A stretch of 64,000 nt of DNA from Brachybacterium sp. EE-P12 (GTDB lineage Bacteria; Actinomycetota; Actinomycetes; Actinomycetales; Dermabacteraceae). Below are positions 26,196 to 35,327 of this stretch, piece by piece (the stretch's first letter is position 1; each line of letters opens with the position of its first letter). A program made the position numbers and the translations under genes. The notes below the pieces were generated by a model, which saw nothing but the letters and a program-made list of their open reading frames with translations, ran no database searches and was not told the origin of the DNA. Location of the stretch: contig NZ_QXCP01000003.1 in assembly GCF_003711805.1 (NCBI RefSeq), positions 310,001 through 374,000 on the forward strand, in the 5' to 3' direction.

Positions 26196-27704
26196 TCAGG
26201 CGCCGTCGACGGCCTCGTCCCCGGCGATGTCGTCCCCGGCGACGAACTCCCGCAGGTGCTGGGAGAGCTCCACGCGGCTCGGCTCGTGGCAGTACATCAT
26301 GTGCCCGGCCTCGTAGTACTCCACCCGGATCCGCTCGCTGTAGTCCTCGCGCGGGATCGCGAGCTGGGCCAGCACGTGCTCGCTCGCATGGAAGGGCGTG
26401 GCCGCGTCGTGATAGCCGTGGGAGACCAGCACCCGTGTGTGCGGGGACTTCCGCAGCACCCGGGCGAGGTCCGTGGCGACCTCGACCGAGCGGTTCTCGA
26501 AGTCCTTGTAGCTCCAGGGGTGCACCCGGCCGGACATGATCTCGTAGACCACGTCGGCGGAGAACTCCAGCTCCCCGCCCAGGTACTGGTTGATCGTCGC
26601 GGTGTAGCTCGGGGCGAGCTGGTCGATCGACGGGTCGGTCTCCATCCGCGCCGCGTTGCCGTCCCCGGCGGGCGCGGTGAAGCGGCCGTCGATCCGCCCG
26701 GTGATCAGGCCCTCCTCGCGCAGCAGCTCGGCGAGGAAGGCCATGTGCTCCACGCGCAGGTCGGCGCGCTCGACCCATTCGGGGTCCACGCCGATGAGCG
26801 CGCCGATCCGGGCGGCGGCCTCCTGCTTCTGCGCCGGGTCCAGGCGCAGCCCGGCCGCGAGCAGCGCCGGGTACTCCTGCTCGGCGAAGGCCTCCGCCTC
26901 GTCGACCACGTCCTGCAGCAGCCGGTCCTCGTGCTTGCCGTGGGCGTGCGCGATCGCCGCGTAGGTGGGCAGGTAGTGGAGATAGGGGCGGTCGTTGCCG
27001 GGGGAGAACACGATGGTGCCGAAGTCCAGCACCGGGGAGATCAGCACGATCCCGGCGACGGCCACGTAGTAGCGGTCCATGAGCCGTGCCGCGACCGCGG
27101 AGGCGCGCGTGGTGCCGTAGGACTCGCCCGCGAGGTGGATCGGAGAGGTCCAGCGCTGGTGACGGGTCAGCCAGTCGATGATGAAGGCCGCGATGAGGTC
27201 GCGGTCCGCGGTGAGCCCGTGGTGGCGATCCGGCTTCTGCCCCGGCGCGGGGCGCGAGTAGCCGGTGGTCATCGCGTCGACCACCACGAGGTCCGCCTCG
27301 CGCAGGATCGTCTCGTGGTTGTCGAGCAGCCGGTGCGGGGGAGCGGCGGGGGCACCCGCGTCCCCGGAGTCGACGCGGCGCGGGCCCAGCAGGCCCAGGT
27401 GCAGCCACACCGTCGACGCGCCGGGCCCGCCGTTGAAGGCGAAGACCACCGGGCGGGGCTCCTCCGCGGCGGAGGTGGCGATGTAGGAGACGGAGAACAG
27501 CTCCGCATGCGCGGCGCCGCGGCCGTACTCCTCGCCGTCCGGCTCCTCCCGCAGCACCACGGTGCCGGTCGTGGCCGTGTAGTTCAGCGGCCCGTCCGGC
27601 AGGGCGAGGCTGTGCACGGTCGTGACCAGGCGGTCCTCGGGGGTGCTCGTCGCGCCCGGGCTGGGGGAGGTGCTGGGGGCGTCGGCGGGGGACTGGTCGT
27701 TCAC
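26196..27704 (-). CDS. S10 family serine carboxypeptidase-like peptidase
   Basis: A 502-residue alpha/beta-hydrolase of peptidase family S10. It shows 'FNGGPGAST' (oxyanion hole region, about residues 89-97), the nucleophile S195 in 'AGESYGTTR', an aspartate in 'SHGYHDAATPF' and a histidine in 'EAGHMMYCH'. Bacterial members act as carboxypeptidases on short peptides. No signal sequence is visible, so it is probably cytosolic, unlike the vacuolar eukaryotic enzymes. It is followed upstream on the same strand by the small membrane protein and symporter genes, 51 bases away, but a shared transcript is not proven. Confidence 0.87.
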   Translation of the reverse strand: MNDQSPADAPSTSPSPGATSTPEDRLVTTVHSLALPDGPLNYTATTGTVVLREEPDGEEYGRGAAHAELFSVSYIATSAAEEPRPVVFAFNGGPGASTVWLHLGLLGPRRVDSGDAGAPAAPPHRLLDNHETILREADLVVVDAMTTGYSRPAPGQKPDRHHGLTADRDLIAAFIIDWLTRHQRWTSPIHLAGESYGTTRASAVAARLMDRYYVAVAGIVLISPVLDFGTIVFSPGNDRPYLHYLPTYAAIAHAHGKHEDRLLQDVVDEAEAFAEQEYPALLAAGLRLDPAQKQEAAARIGALIGVDPEWVERADLRVEHMAFLAELLREEGLITGRIDGRFTAPAGDGNAARMETDPSIDQLAPSYTATINQYLGGELEFSADVVYEIMSGRVHPWSYKDFENRSVEVATDLARVLRKSPHTRVLVSHGYHDAATPFHASEHVLAQLAIPREDYSERIRVEYYEAGHMMYCHEPSRVELSQHLREFVAGDDIAGDEAVDGA

Positions 27705-27755
27705 ACGTGCTCCTTCGTCGGATCCGGCGTCGCCGACGATGCTACGCGGGGTGCC

Positions 27756-28085
27756 TCAGAGCGCGGCGATGTCGTGGGGGTCCTCGGCGCCGGGCTCGTT
27801 GTCCCGCACCACCATCCGGATCGGGTCGACCTTCGTCCAGACCATGAACAGGATGCCGACGACCAGCATCGCCAGGCCCGCCCACAGGTTCGCGTTCAGG
27901 CCCTCGGTCTTCGCCGCCTCCTCGGGCGTGAAGGCGACCAGGCCCATGATCACCAGCACCACGCCGAACAGGCCCAGCAGGGTGCCGATGAAGTTGCGGA
28001 TGTCGAAGGCGCCGGCGGTCTGCACGGTCGCGTCGGCCGGGACGTCGGCGCCGCCGGTGGGGGTGCTCTCCTCGGGAGTGCTCAT
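27756..28085 (-). CDS. Small two-span membrane protein next to symporter
   Basis: A 109-residue protein with a Thr/Ser/Glu-rich N-terminus and two transmembrane helices, at about 31-53 and 66-84 ('IGTLLGLFGVVLVIMGLVAF', 'LWAGLAMLVVGILFMVW'). It starts 22 bases downstream of the sodium:solute symporter stop with GGAGAGAAACG upstream, so it is probably co-transcribed and may be an accessory subunit. Small helper proteins are known for some SSS symporters; for this one it is inference. Confidence 0.72.
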   Translation of the reverse strand: MSTPEESTPTGGADVPADATVQTAGAFDIRNFIGTLLGLFGVVLVIMGLVAFTPEEAAKTEGLNANLWAGLAMLVVGILFMVWTKVDPIRMVVRDNEPGAEDPHDIAAL

Positions 28086-28107
28086 CGTTTCTCTCCTCCG
28101 TCCGCGC

Positions 28108-29805
28108 TCACGCGAATGCGATGTTCAGGATGATCACGAGCACCAGGGCGATGCCCGCCATCGGGACCGGACGGCGCCAGAAGGCCAGCTCCTTCTCGTC
28201 GTGGTCGACGAGGTCGGCCTTCGGCGTCTCCGAGTAGACCAGGCCCTTCAGCTCATGGGCGGGCTTCGGGGCGGTGAACTGCGTGACCACCACGGAGACC
28301 ACGATGTCGACCACGAAGGCGGTCGCGGCGCTGACGAAGGCGAGGCCCTGGCCGGGCAGCTCGAAGAGGCCGAAGAAGGTCGAGGAGCTCCACAGTGCGA
28401 CCGCGGCGAGGGTGCCGGCGACCAGGCCCGTCCAGCCCGCCGCCGGGGTCATCCGCTTCCAGAACATGCCCAGGATGAAGGTCGCGAACAGCGGCGCGTT
28501 GAAGAACCCGAACAGGGTCTGCAGGTAGTCCATCAGGTTGGAGAACTGCCCGGCGATCAGCGCGGTGAAGATCGCGATGATGCAGGCCGCCGCCGTCGCG
28601 ATGCGGCCCACGGCGGTGTAGTGGGCGTCGGGCGCGTCCTTCTTCACGTACTGCTGGTACAGGTCGTAGCTGACCACCGTGTTGAAGGCGGAGATGTTCG
28701 CGGCCATGCCGGCCATGAACGCGGCCAGCAGGCCCGCGATGGCGACGCCGAGGAGGCCGTTGGGCAGCACGTCCCGCATCAGCAGCAGCAGCGCGTCGTT
28801 GTAGTCCACGCCGGTCGCAGCGGCGCCGGCGGCGTCGCCCGAGCTCTCGAGCTGCTTGAACTCGGCCAACTCGCCCACCAGCACCGCGGCGATCATGCCG
28901 GGGATGATGACGATGAAGGGGATGAACATCTTCGGGAAGGCGCCGATGATCGGGGTCATCCGAGCGGCCGTGATGGACTTGCTCGCCATCGCGCGCTGCA
29001 CCTCGACGAAGTTCGTCGTCCAGTAGCCGAAGGAGAGCACGAAGCCGAGCCCGAACACGATCCCGACCACGGACAGCACGGGGCTGTCGAAGCCGGAGAG
29101 GGCCTGGCCCGGCCAGGAGTGCAGCTGCTCATCGCCGAGCATCCCGTCCCCGGCGATCCGCTCCTTCATCCCGGACCAGCCGCCCACCCGGTGCAGGCCG
29201 ATCAGGGTGAGCGGCAGCAGCGCCGCGACGATCACGAAGAACTGCAGCACCTCGTTGTAGATCGCGGCGGAGAGCCCGCCGACGGTGATGTAGAAGAGCA
29301 CGAACGCGGCGGCGAGCACGAGGCCCACCCACATCGGCCAGCCCAGCAGGCGGTTCACGATCGTGGCCAGCAGCGAGAGGTTCACGCCCGCGATCAGCAG
29401 CTGCGCGACCGCGAAGGAGAGGGCGTTGACCAGGTGCGCGCCGGTGCCGAAGCGCATGCGCATGAACTCGGGGACGCTGCGCACCTTCGAGCCGTAGTAG
29501 AAGGGCATCATCACCACGCCGAGGAACAGCATGGCGGGGATCGCGCCGACCCAGAAGTAGTGCATGGTCGGCATGCCGTACTGGGCGCCGGTGGCGGACA
29601 TGCCCATGATCTCGACCGCGCCGAGGTTCGCGGAGACGAAGGCGAGGCCGGTGACCCAGGCGGGCAGGGAGCGGCCGGAGAGGAAGAACTCGATCGAGGT
29701 GGAGACGCCGCGCTTGGCGTACCAGCCCACGCCGAGCACGAAGGCGAAGTACAGCGCGATGATCGCGTAGTCGATCCACTGCGCGTCGAGGCGGATGTCG
29801 ACCAT
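28108..29805 (-). CDS. Sodium:solute symporter (SSS family)
   Basis: A 565-residue integral membrane protein with about 14 hydrophobic segments. 'FFLSGRSLPAWVTGLAFVSANLGAVEIMG' is the SSS signature in the first helices, and 'GGLSAAIYNEVLQFFVI' is in the middle. The pattern resembles SGLT-like sugar or inositol transporters (solute/Na+ cotransport), but the substrate is not certain. The ATG at 29805 is preceded by AAGGAC; the upstream continuation of the frame overlaps the intergenic region and lacks membrane character. It diverges from the importer operon starting at 30177. Confidence 0.9.
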   Translation of the reverse strand: MVDIRLDAQWIDYAIIALYFAFVLGVGWYAKRGVSTSIEFFLSGRSLPAWVTGLAFVSANLGAVEIMGMSATGAQYGMPTMHYFWVGAIPAMLFLGVVMMPFYYGSKVRSVPEFMRMRFGTGAHLVNALSFAVAQLLIAGVNLSLLATIVNRLLGWPMWVGLVLAAAFVLFYITVGGLSAAIYNEVLQFFVIVAALLPLTLIGLHRVGGWSGMKERIAGDGMLGDEQLHSWPGQALSGFDSPVLSVVGIVFGLGFVLSFGYWTTNFVEVQRAMASKSITAARMTPIIGAFPKMFIPFIVIIPGMIAAVLVGELAEFKQLESSGDAAGAAATGVDYNDALLLLMRDVLPNGLLGVAIAGLLAAFMAGMAANISAFNTVVSYDLYQQYVKKDAPDAHYTAVGRIATAAACIIAIFTALIAGQFSNLMDYLQTLFGFFNAPLFATFILGMFWKRMTPAAGWTGLVAGTLAAVALWSSSTFFGLFELPGQGLAFVSAATAFVVDIVVSVVVTQFTAPKPAHELKGLVYSETPKADLVDHDEKELAFWRRPVPMAGIALVLVIILNIAFA

Positions 29806-30176
29806 GGGGATGTGTCCTTGGGGCGGGAGGGCATGCCGCGACGACCCCGGGAAGGGGGCGCGCGGGCGGAGGAGGGGCGCCGCCGTGGCGCCGGGCGATG
29901 ACGCTACCACCGGGTATCGGAGGGGACCGCAGCGGGGTAGGGGAACGCCGGGTCGAGGGTGAGGGGAGCCACGTCGAGGCGGCCGTCGGCTGATGTTGAC
30001 CATTGGTAGTCGATGCGACATCCTCGGCGTGCGCGGGTCGCCCGCACGGGTGATCGCGCGCCGCTCTCGGCGCGAGGTGGACAAACGGGCCGTGAACGTT
30101 CACGATTAGGGTGTGCCCCCGGGCACGTCACGCCCGCGACCGCGGTGCTCTCAAGGATGAGGAGTGATGACCTGCG
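29806..30176. other. Divergent intergenic region with one palindrome
   Basis: These 371 bases separate the symporter (minus) and a binding-protein gene (plus). Apart from the CGTGAACGTTCACG palindrome near the right end and ribosome binding sites at both edges, I see no gene. Frames that cross it are Arg/Pro-rich shadows. Confidence 0.6.
30091..30104. promoter_or_regulatory. Perfect 14-bp palindrome, LacI-type operator candidate
   Basis: CGTGAACGTTCACG is a perfect inverted repeat centred on CG, the form favoured by LacI-family regulators. It lies 73 bases upstream of the binding-protein ATG at 30177, and TAGGGT (30107-30112), a possible -10, follows directly. It differs from the two operator types found elsewhere in the window, so a different regulator probably binds it. 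Confidence 0.5.
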
Positions 30177-31511
30177 ATGATCCCCCGCTTGTCACGACGA
30201 TCGGCATTGATCGGAGGAGGCGCGGCGCTCACGGCCGGGCTCGCCGCCTGCGCCCCGCCGAACCCCGGTGAGGTCAACGCCGAGCCCACCATCCCGGCGG
30301 TCGACGGCAAGGTCCGTCTCAGCTACTGGGCCTGGCTGAAGGACCTGCAGAAGGTCTGCGACGTCTTCAACGAGTCCCAGGACCGCATCCAGGTCGACGC
30401 CACCTGGATCCCCGGCGGGAACTCCGGCGGCTATGCGAAGATCCTCTCCGCCGTGGCCGCAGGCGGCGGCCCCGACATCGCCCAGGTCGAGCTGCGTCAG
30501 ATCCCCGAGTTCGCGCTCGCCGGCGCGCTGGTGAACCTCAGCCGCTACGGCTTCGACGAGGAGGAGCCCGCCTTCGACCCCGGTGCGATCAGCCAGGCCA
30601 AGGTCGGCGAGAACATCTGGGGCGTGCCGCAGGACACCGGCCCCATGGCGAGCTTCTACAACCGCGAGGTGCTCGAGGACGAGCTGGGCCTGTCCTTCCC
30701 CGCCACCTGGGACGAGTTCCGCGAGACCGCGGGCATCGTCTCCGAGGCCGGCAAGCAGCTCATCAGCCTCGACCCCTCCGACGGCTCCCATCCCATCGGC
30801 TGGGTCATGCAGTCCGGCGCCGTCTGGTTCCGGCCCGAGGGCGACGGCTGGATCGTGGACATGACCGATGACGCCTCGATGCGGGTGGCCGACTTCTGGG
30901 ACGGCATCTTCGCCGACGGCCTGGTCGGCACCGGCTACGGCTCCTACACCACCCCGTGGTACGCCGCGGCGGCCGACGGGAACGTGCTCGCCTCGATCAG
31001 CGGGTCGTGGTCCGACGCATTGAACGAGACCGTGCCGGGCGGCTCCGGGAAGTGGGCCGTCGCGCCGATGCCCACCTGGCCCGACGGCTACGCCTCCGGC
31101 GGCCACGGCGGCTCCGCGGCCGCGATCCTCGCGAACTCCGCGCATCCCGCCGAGGCGCTCGAGTTCCTCACCTGGATGTGCACCGACCCCGCCGGCATCG
31201 ACGCGATGATCGAGCACTCCGGCATCGGCTGGTCGCCCGCCGCCGACTACATCGGTGAGATCCGCCAGCAGCCCAGCGAGTTCTTCTCCGGCCAGAACTA
31301 CAACGAGGAGGTCATCGTGCCGATGGCCGAGGGGCAGAACCTCGACTGGACCTGGGCCCCGCTGATGCAGCGCGCCCAGGCGATCATCGGCGACGGCATG
31401 ACCGCCGCCGTGACCGGCGACGTCCCGCTCGCGGACATGTTCGCCAGCGCGCAGGAGGAGATCGTCGAGATCATGCGCACCATCGGTCTGAACGCGGAGG
31501 AGGCACGATGA
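30177..31511 (+). CDS. Sugar ABC transporter substrate-binding lipoprotein
   Basis: A 444-residue family 1 solute-binding protein. 'MIPRLSRRSALIGGGAALTA' followed by LAAC is a lipoprotein signal with two arginines. The mature part has 'RLSYWAWLKDLQKVCDVFNE' and 'WGVPQDTGPMASFYNREV', and resembles the binding protein at 20838 in layout. It is the first gene of a three-gene importer operon. The ATG is preceded by GAGGAG at about 12 bases, which is rather far, so the exact start is less secure. The ligand is unknown. Confidence 0.9.
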   Translation: MIPRLSRRSALIGGGAALTAGLAACAPPNPGEVNAEPTIPAVDGKVRLSYWAWLKDLQKVCDVFNESQDRIQVDATWIPGGNSGGYAKILSAVAAGGGPDIAQVELRQIPEFALAGALVNLSRYGFDEEEPAFDPGAISQAKVGENIWGVPQDTGPMASFYNREVLEDELGLSFPATWDEFRETAGIVSEAGKQLISLDPSDGSHPIGWVMQSGAVWFRPEGDGWIVDMTDDASMRVADFWDGIFADGLVGTGYGSYTTPWYAAAADGNVLASISGSWSDALNETVPGGSGKWAVAPMPTWPDGYASGGHGGSAAAILANSAHPAEALEFLTWMCTDPAGIDAMIEHSGIGWSPAADYIGEIRQQPSEFFSGQNYNEEVIVPMAEGQNLDWTWAPLMQRAQAIIGDGMTAAVTGDVPLADMFASAQEEIVEIMRTIGLNAEEAR

Positions 31512-32392
31512 AGGGCAAGAGCGCCCCCTGGCTGCTGCTGGCACCCTTCCTGGTGCTGTTCATCGGGACGATGATCGTCCCGATCATCATGGCGATCGGC
31601 TACAGCTTCACGCGCGTCGAGCGTCTAGGCCTCCTCGGCGAGGCCGGCGTGAACAGCGCCTTCGCGGGCCTGGACAACTACGTCGCCGCGCTGACCAACG
31701 TCAACTTCCTGCAGTCGATCGGGCGCATGATCCTGTTCGGCGTGGTGCAGGTGACCGTGATGATCGTGGCCGCCACGATCCTGGCCCTGCTGCTCGAGAG
31801 CGCCTCGGCGAAGTGGCCCGGCTTCTTCCGCGCCACCTACTTCCTGCCCTACGGCATCCCCGGCGTCATCGCCACGATCCTGTGGTCGTTCCTGTACATC
31901 CCGGGGCTCTCCCCGATCGTGGACGTGCTCGAGGTCGTCGGCATCGACATCGACTTCCTCGGCCCGAACATGGTGCTGTGGTCCATCGCGAACATCGTCA
32001 CCTGGACCTACACCGGCTACAACATGCTGATCATCATCGCGCAGCTGAAGTCGATCCCCGGCGAGCTCTACGAGGCCGCGAAGATCGACGGCGCGAGCTC
32101 CTTCCGGGTGGCGACCTCGATCCAGCTGCCGCTGATCCGCCCGGCCCTCATGCTCACGATCATCTTCTCGATCATCGGCACCCTGCAGCTGTTCGCCGAG
32201 CCGCGCCTGCTGCAGACCATGAGCGCGGGGATCACCTCGGAGTACACGCCGAACATGTCCGCCTATGCCTTCGCGTTCCAGTACAACGACATCGGCATGG
32301 CCGCGGCGCAGTCCGTGATCATCGCGGTCGCGGCCTTCCTGCTCTCGGCCGTCGCGCTGGGCATCTCGAACTGGATGGAGAAGCGTCGATGA
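31508..32392 (+). CDS. CUT1 sugar ABC transporter permease, MalF type
   Basis: A 294-residue permease with six spans and the EAA loop around 'LYEAAKIDGASSFRVATSIQLP'. Its ATG overlaps the binding-protein stop as ATGA with GGAGG just ahead, and its stop overlaps the next start. The sequence is close in pattern to the permease at 22172, in line with duplication of a CUT1 importer within this window. Confidence 0.92.
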   Translation: MKGKSAPWLLLAPFLVLFIGTMIVPIIMAIGYSFTRVERLGLLGEAGVNSAFAGLDNYVAALTNVNFLQSIGRMILFGVVQVTVMIVAATILALLLESASAKWPGFFRATYFLPYGIPGVIATILWSFLYIPGLSPIVDVLEVVGIDIDFLGPNMVLWSIANIVTWTYTGYNMLIIIAQLKSIPGELYEAAKIDGASSFRVATSIQLPLIRPALMLTIIFSIIGTLQLFAEPRLLQTMSAGITSEYTPNMSAYAFAFQYNDIGMAAAQSVIIAVAAFLLSAVALGISNWMEKRR

Positions 32393-33330
32393 GCACCACC
32401 GACAACGCCCCCACGCACCGCGCCAAGCCGCTCGGGAATGCCGCCAAGGCCGCCCGGGGCGACGGCCGCGCCGGCACCCGCGACGCGGGCCGGAAGCCCA
32501 CCACCACGATCATCGTCACCGCGATCCTCGCGATCGTCGCGGTGTACTTCCTGGTGCCGGTGTACTGGGTGGTCGTCAACGCCACCAAGTCCACCGAGGA
32601 CCTCTTCGGCACCAGCGGCTTCTGGTTCGGCGAGACCTTCCAGCTGTGGGAGAACATCAAGGCCGTCTTCAGCGCCAACGGTGGGATCTTCCCCCGCTGG
32701 GCCTTGAACTCGCTGCTGTACTCCGGAGTCGGCTCGGTGCTGGCGACCTACTTCGCGGTCGCCGCCGGGTACGCCCTGGCCAAGTACCGCTTCCGGGGCC
32801 GGGGCCTGGTCTACGGGCTGGTGCTCGGCGGCGTGCTCGTGCCCGGCACCGCCGTGGCCCTGCCGCTGTTCTTCCTGTTCTCCTCGATCGGGATCACCAA
32901 CACCTACTGGGCGGTGCTGATCCCGTCGCTGGTGAGCCCCTTCGGTCTGTTCCTCGCCTCGATCTATGCCGGCGCCGCGGTGCCGGACGACATGCTCGAG
33001 GCGGGACGGCTCGACGGCGTGGGGGAGATCGGCCTCTTCCACCGCCTGTCCCTGCCGCAGCTGGTCCCCGCGATCGTGACGATCCTGCTGTTCCAGTTCG
33101 TCGCGATCTGGAACAACTACATGCTCCCGCTGGTGATGCTCGCCGACGAGGAGCTGTACCCGATCACGCTGGGCCTGGACAACTGGCGGGCCCAGACGGA
33201 CCGTCTGCCGGAGTTCTACCAGCTCACCACCGGCGGCGCGCTGCTGTCGGTGATCCCGCTGGCGATCCTCATCCTGGTGCTGCAGCGCTTCTGGCGCGGC
33301 GGCCTCACCGAGGGCTCCGTCAAGGGCTGA
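32389..33330 (+). CDS. CUT1 sugar ABC transporter permease, MalG type
   Basis: A 313-residue permease with a charged cytoplasmic N-terminus of about 35 residues, six spans and an EAA loop around 'MLEAGRLDGVGEIGLFHRLSLP'. The tail '...LTEGSVKG' is MalG-like. It starts with an ATGA overlap with the previous gene and ends the operon; no ATPase gene follows. The duplicated palindromic repeats lie just beyond its stop. Confidence 0.92.
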   Translation: MSTTDNAPTHRAKPLGNAAKAARGDGRAGTRDAGRKPTTTIIVTAILAIVAVYFLVPVYWVVVNATKSTEDLFGTSGFWFGETFQLWENIKAVFSANGGIFPRWALNSLLYSGVGSVLATYFAVAAGYALAKYRFRGRGLVYGLVLGGVLVPGTAVALPLFFLFSSIGITNTYWAVLIPSLVSPFGLFLASIYAGAAVPDDMLEAGRLDGVGEIGLFHRLSLPQLVPAIVTILLFQFVAIWNNYMLPLVMLADEELYPITLGLDNWRAQTDRLPEFYQLTTGGALLSVIPLAILILVLQRFWRGGLTEGSVKG

Positions 33331-33362
33331 GCTGGGCCGGCTCGGCGGGTGCCGCCGCGCCC

Positions 33363-33472
33363 GTCGGCCTCGCCCGTTCGGCAGGCCGGGCTCGTTTGGT
33401 CGGGCACGGGCGTCACAGCGACCGCTGCGCCATATATGGCATACAGGTCGCGCTGGCGCCAGTATCCGACCA
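33363..33472. repeat. Palindromic intergenic repeat, copy 1
   Basis: A 110-bp unit, repeated at 33529-33638 with about 15 substitutions and no length change. Its right-hand 76 bases form a long imperfect inverted repeat: TGGTCGG and CCGACCA at the ends, GCGACC and GGTCGC inside, and the perfect palindrome GCCATATATGGC at the centre. About 28 of 38 positions pair. A folded RNA or cruciform is likely; no coding role is seen. Confidence 0.7.
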
Positions 33473-33528
33473 TCGCTCTGTGCGGGGAGCCTTGGTGATC
33501 AGGTGTGCCGCGCTGGTGCGGTGGGCCT

Positions 33529-33638
33529 GTCGGCCTCGCCCGCTCGGCGGGCTGGGTTCGTTTGGCCGGGTACGGGCGTCACAGCGACCATTACGCCGTA
33601 AACGGCATACATGTCGCGCTGGCGCCAGTACCCGACCA
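33529..33638. repeat. Palindromic intergenic repeat, copy 2
   Basis: The second 110-bp copy starts 166 bases after the first. The centre has changed (GCCGTAAACGGC in place of GCCATATATGGC) but still pairs, since both flanks of the centre differ together. This compensatory change suggests the hairpin itself is what is maintained. Confidence 0.7.
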
Positions 33639-33653
33639 AGGCCTTGCCGGCTC

Positions 33654-35327
33654 TCAGTAGGTTTCGACGACACGGACGTCGTCGACGTTGATCCACTGAT
33701 CCGCTGCGGCCTCCGAGTAGAAGCCGAGCTCCAGCTGCCCAGTCGTCACGCTCACCTCGAGCGCGACGCGGATCCACGAGCTCGAGGACACGGGAAGGTC
33801 GGCTCGGGCCTCGGGCGCGCCATGTCCCTTGACGTACATGTACGCAGCCTCCTGCCCTCCGCTGTTCAGCACCCACGCCGACACCTGGTGAGTGCCGTGA
33901 GATAGCCCCTCGACGATCTGGAACGTCGACACCGTGTGGGCCGTAGCCTTCCAGTGTGTGAGTTTGTATGAGCCGACGACAGCGGGATCTTGGGTGAAGA
34001 TGGCGTCCAGGTCGTTCGGGTCCTCGGCCCAGACGCCCCAGCCGCTCGGGCTGTTGGTGTATCCGTCAGCCTCGAATCCGCCGTTGACCACGTGATTTTC
34101 TCGCGGAAGCTCGCCGAATACCGAGAGCGTGCTGAGCGCCTCGCCGTCCCAGTCGAACAGCGTCTGGTTGTCCCAGGGGTTCGACAGCGTGCCGGGGTCA
34201 TCGTTGTCGGCCTTCCCGGCCTCCGACCCCCAATGGGCGCCGTCGACGGGGAGCCAGGTGGGCTCCCACCAGACGAGACCTCGGCCGCGGCCGTCGGGGA
34301 CTGCGAGCACGATATCGCGCAGGTCCCGGAGGAATGCGGTCTGCCCTGCGACGGTGGCCGGGTATCCGCCATCCTCCTCCTCGGCGGTGTAGAACGAGTT
34401 CCCGAGACCGTCCCCGTCCTCGAGGGTCCAGGCGTAGGCGGTTTCGACGACGAGGACGTCCTTGTCGTATCGCTCGCTGATGTCATTGAGGTTGTCGGCG
34501 AGTTCGCCCATGGTCCCGTGCCAAAACGGGTAGTAGGAGAGCCCGATGACATCGAAATCCACGTTCTCGGCCACGATGCCGTCGAACCACCATCGGTATA
34601 GCGCGTTGTCCCCTCCATGGTCGAGGTGGAGGATGATCTCGACACTCTCGCCGGGCCCGAGCGCACCGCGGACCCCGTCGATCCCGGATCGGAGCAGCTC
34701 GGCGAGCTGGGAGAAGTCCGGATTGCCGGCGCCGACCTTCCCGTCGTCCCACAGGATGCCGGCGGTCGTCTCGTTCCCCATCTGCACCATGTCGGGGAGC
34801 ACGCCGGCCGATCGCATCTGCCCGATCACGTCTTCGGTGTAGTCGTGGACGGTATCGACGAGATCGGTGTAGGACAGGGATCGCCAGGCCTTCGGCTTGG
34901 TCTGCGTTCCCGGGTCCGCCCACCAGTCGCTCAGGTGGATGTCGAGCAGAATCCGCATTCCGTGAGCTTTCGCCCGTCGAGCCATCGCGATCGTCGCGAA
35001 CAGGTCGTTGGTCCCGCCGCCGTACGGCTCACCCGCCGCTGTGTACGGGTCGACCCAGAGTCGAAGGCGTGCAAGGTTCATTCCCGAGGCTGCCATGAGC
35101 GCGACGGGATCCGTGACGATCCCGCCGTCGGAGAAGACCCCGCCGCGTTCTTCGACCTCGGCGAGCATGCCGAGATCGCCTCCCATGATGAGCTCGCCGC
35201 CGGCCGCACGGGCCTGCTCGGCCGGACCGATGGCACCGAGTCCGAAGCCTGCAGCGACGAGCCCTGCAGTTCCGAGGACGACTGTGCGCCGTGTGGGTTT
35301 CCGTATCGCATCGTTCGAGAACGTCAT
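33654..35327 (-). CDS. Secreted GH53 endo-beta-1,4-galactanase with C-terminal domain
   Basis: A 557-residue exported enzyme. Residues 1-42 are a Tat-type signal with RR at 13-14 ('PTRRTVVLG'). The GH53 barrel covers about 45-390, with acid/base E186 in 'MGNET' and nucleophile E295 in 'VVETAYAW'. The last 150 residues form a beta-sandwich resembling a carbohydrate-binding module ('VVNGGFEADGY...'). It is the last gene of galactan operon 2; its ATG overlaps the stop of the signal-less GH53 gene (ATGA) and has AAGGAG ahead. GC content is visibly lower than in genes left of 33 kb and right of 40.5 kb. Confidence 0.92.
   Translation of the reverse strand: MTFSNDAIRKPTRRTVVLGTAGLVAAGFGLGAIGPAEQARAAGGELIMGGDLGMLAEVEERGGVFSDGGIVTDPVALMAASGMNLARLRLWVDPYTAAGEPYGGGTNDLFATIAMARRAKAHGMRILLDIHLSDWWADPGTQTKPKAWRSLSYTDLVDTVHDYTEDVIGQMRSAGVLPDMVQMGNETTAGILWDDGKVGAGNPDFSQLAELLRSGIDGVRGALGPGESVEIILHLDHGGDNALYRWWFDGIVAENVDFDVIGLSYYPFWHGTMGELADNLNDISERYDKDVLVVETAYAWTLEDGDGLGNSFYTAEEEDGGYPATVAGQTAFLRDLRDIVLAVPDGRGRGLVWWEPTWLPVDGAHWGSEAGKADNDDPGTLSNPWDNQTLFDWDGEALSTLSVFGELPRENHVVNGGFEADGYTNSPSGWGVWAEDPNDLDAIFTQDPAVVGSYKLTHWKATAHTVSTFQIVEGLSHGTHQVSAWVLNSGGQEAAYMYVKGHGAPEARADLPVSSSSWIRVALEVSVTTGQLELGFYSEAAADQWINVDDVRVVETY

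Larger units (their letters stand above)
33331..33653. other. Intergenic region occupied by a duplicated repeat
   Basis: This 323-base gap between the permease and the convergent GH53 gene consists mainly of two 110-bp copies of a palindromic repeat. Short frames on both strands cross the repeats, but I see no ribosome binding site or known protein pattern in them. Confidence 0.6.

Noticed and set aside
33216-33673. Two short minus-strand frames with the similar peptide 'GYWRQRD.YA.YG'
   Set aside because: The similarity comes from the duplicated palindromic repeat. The changes between copies alter amino acids freely while base pairing is kept, so coding is unlikely.
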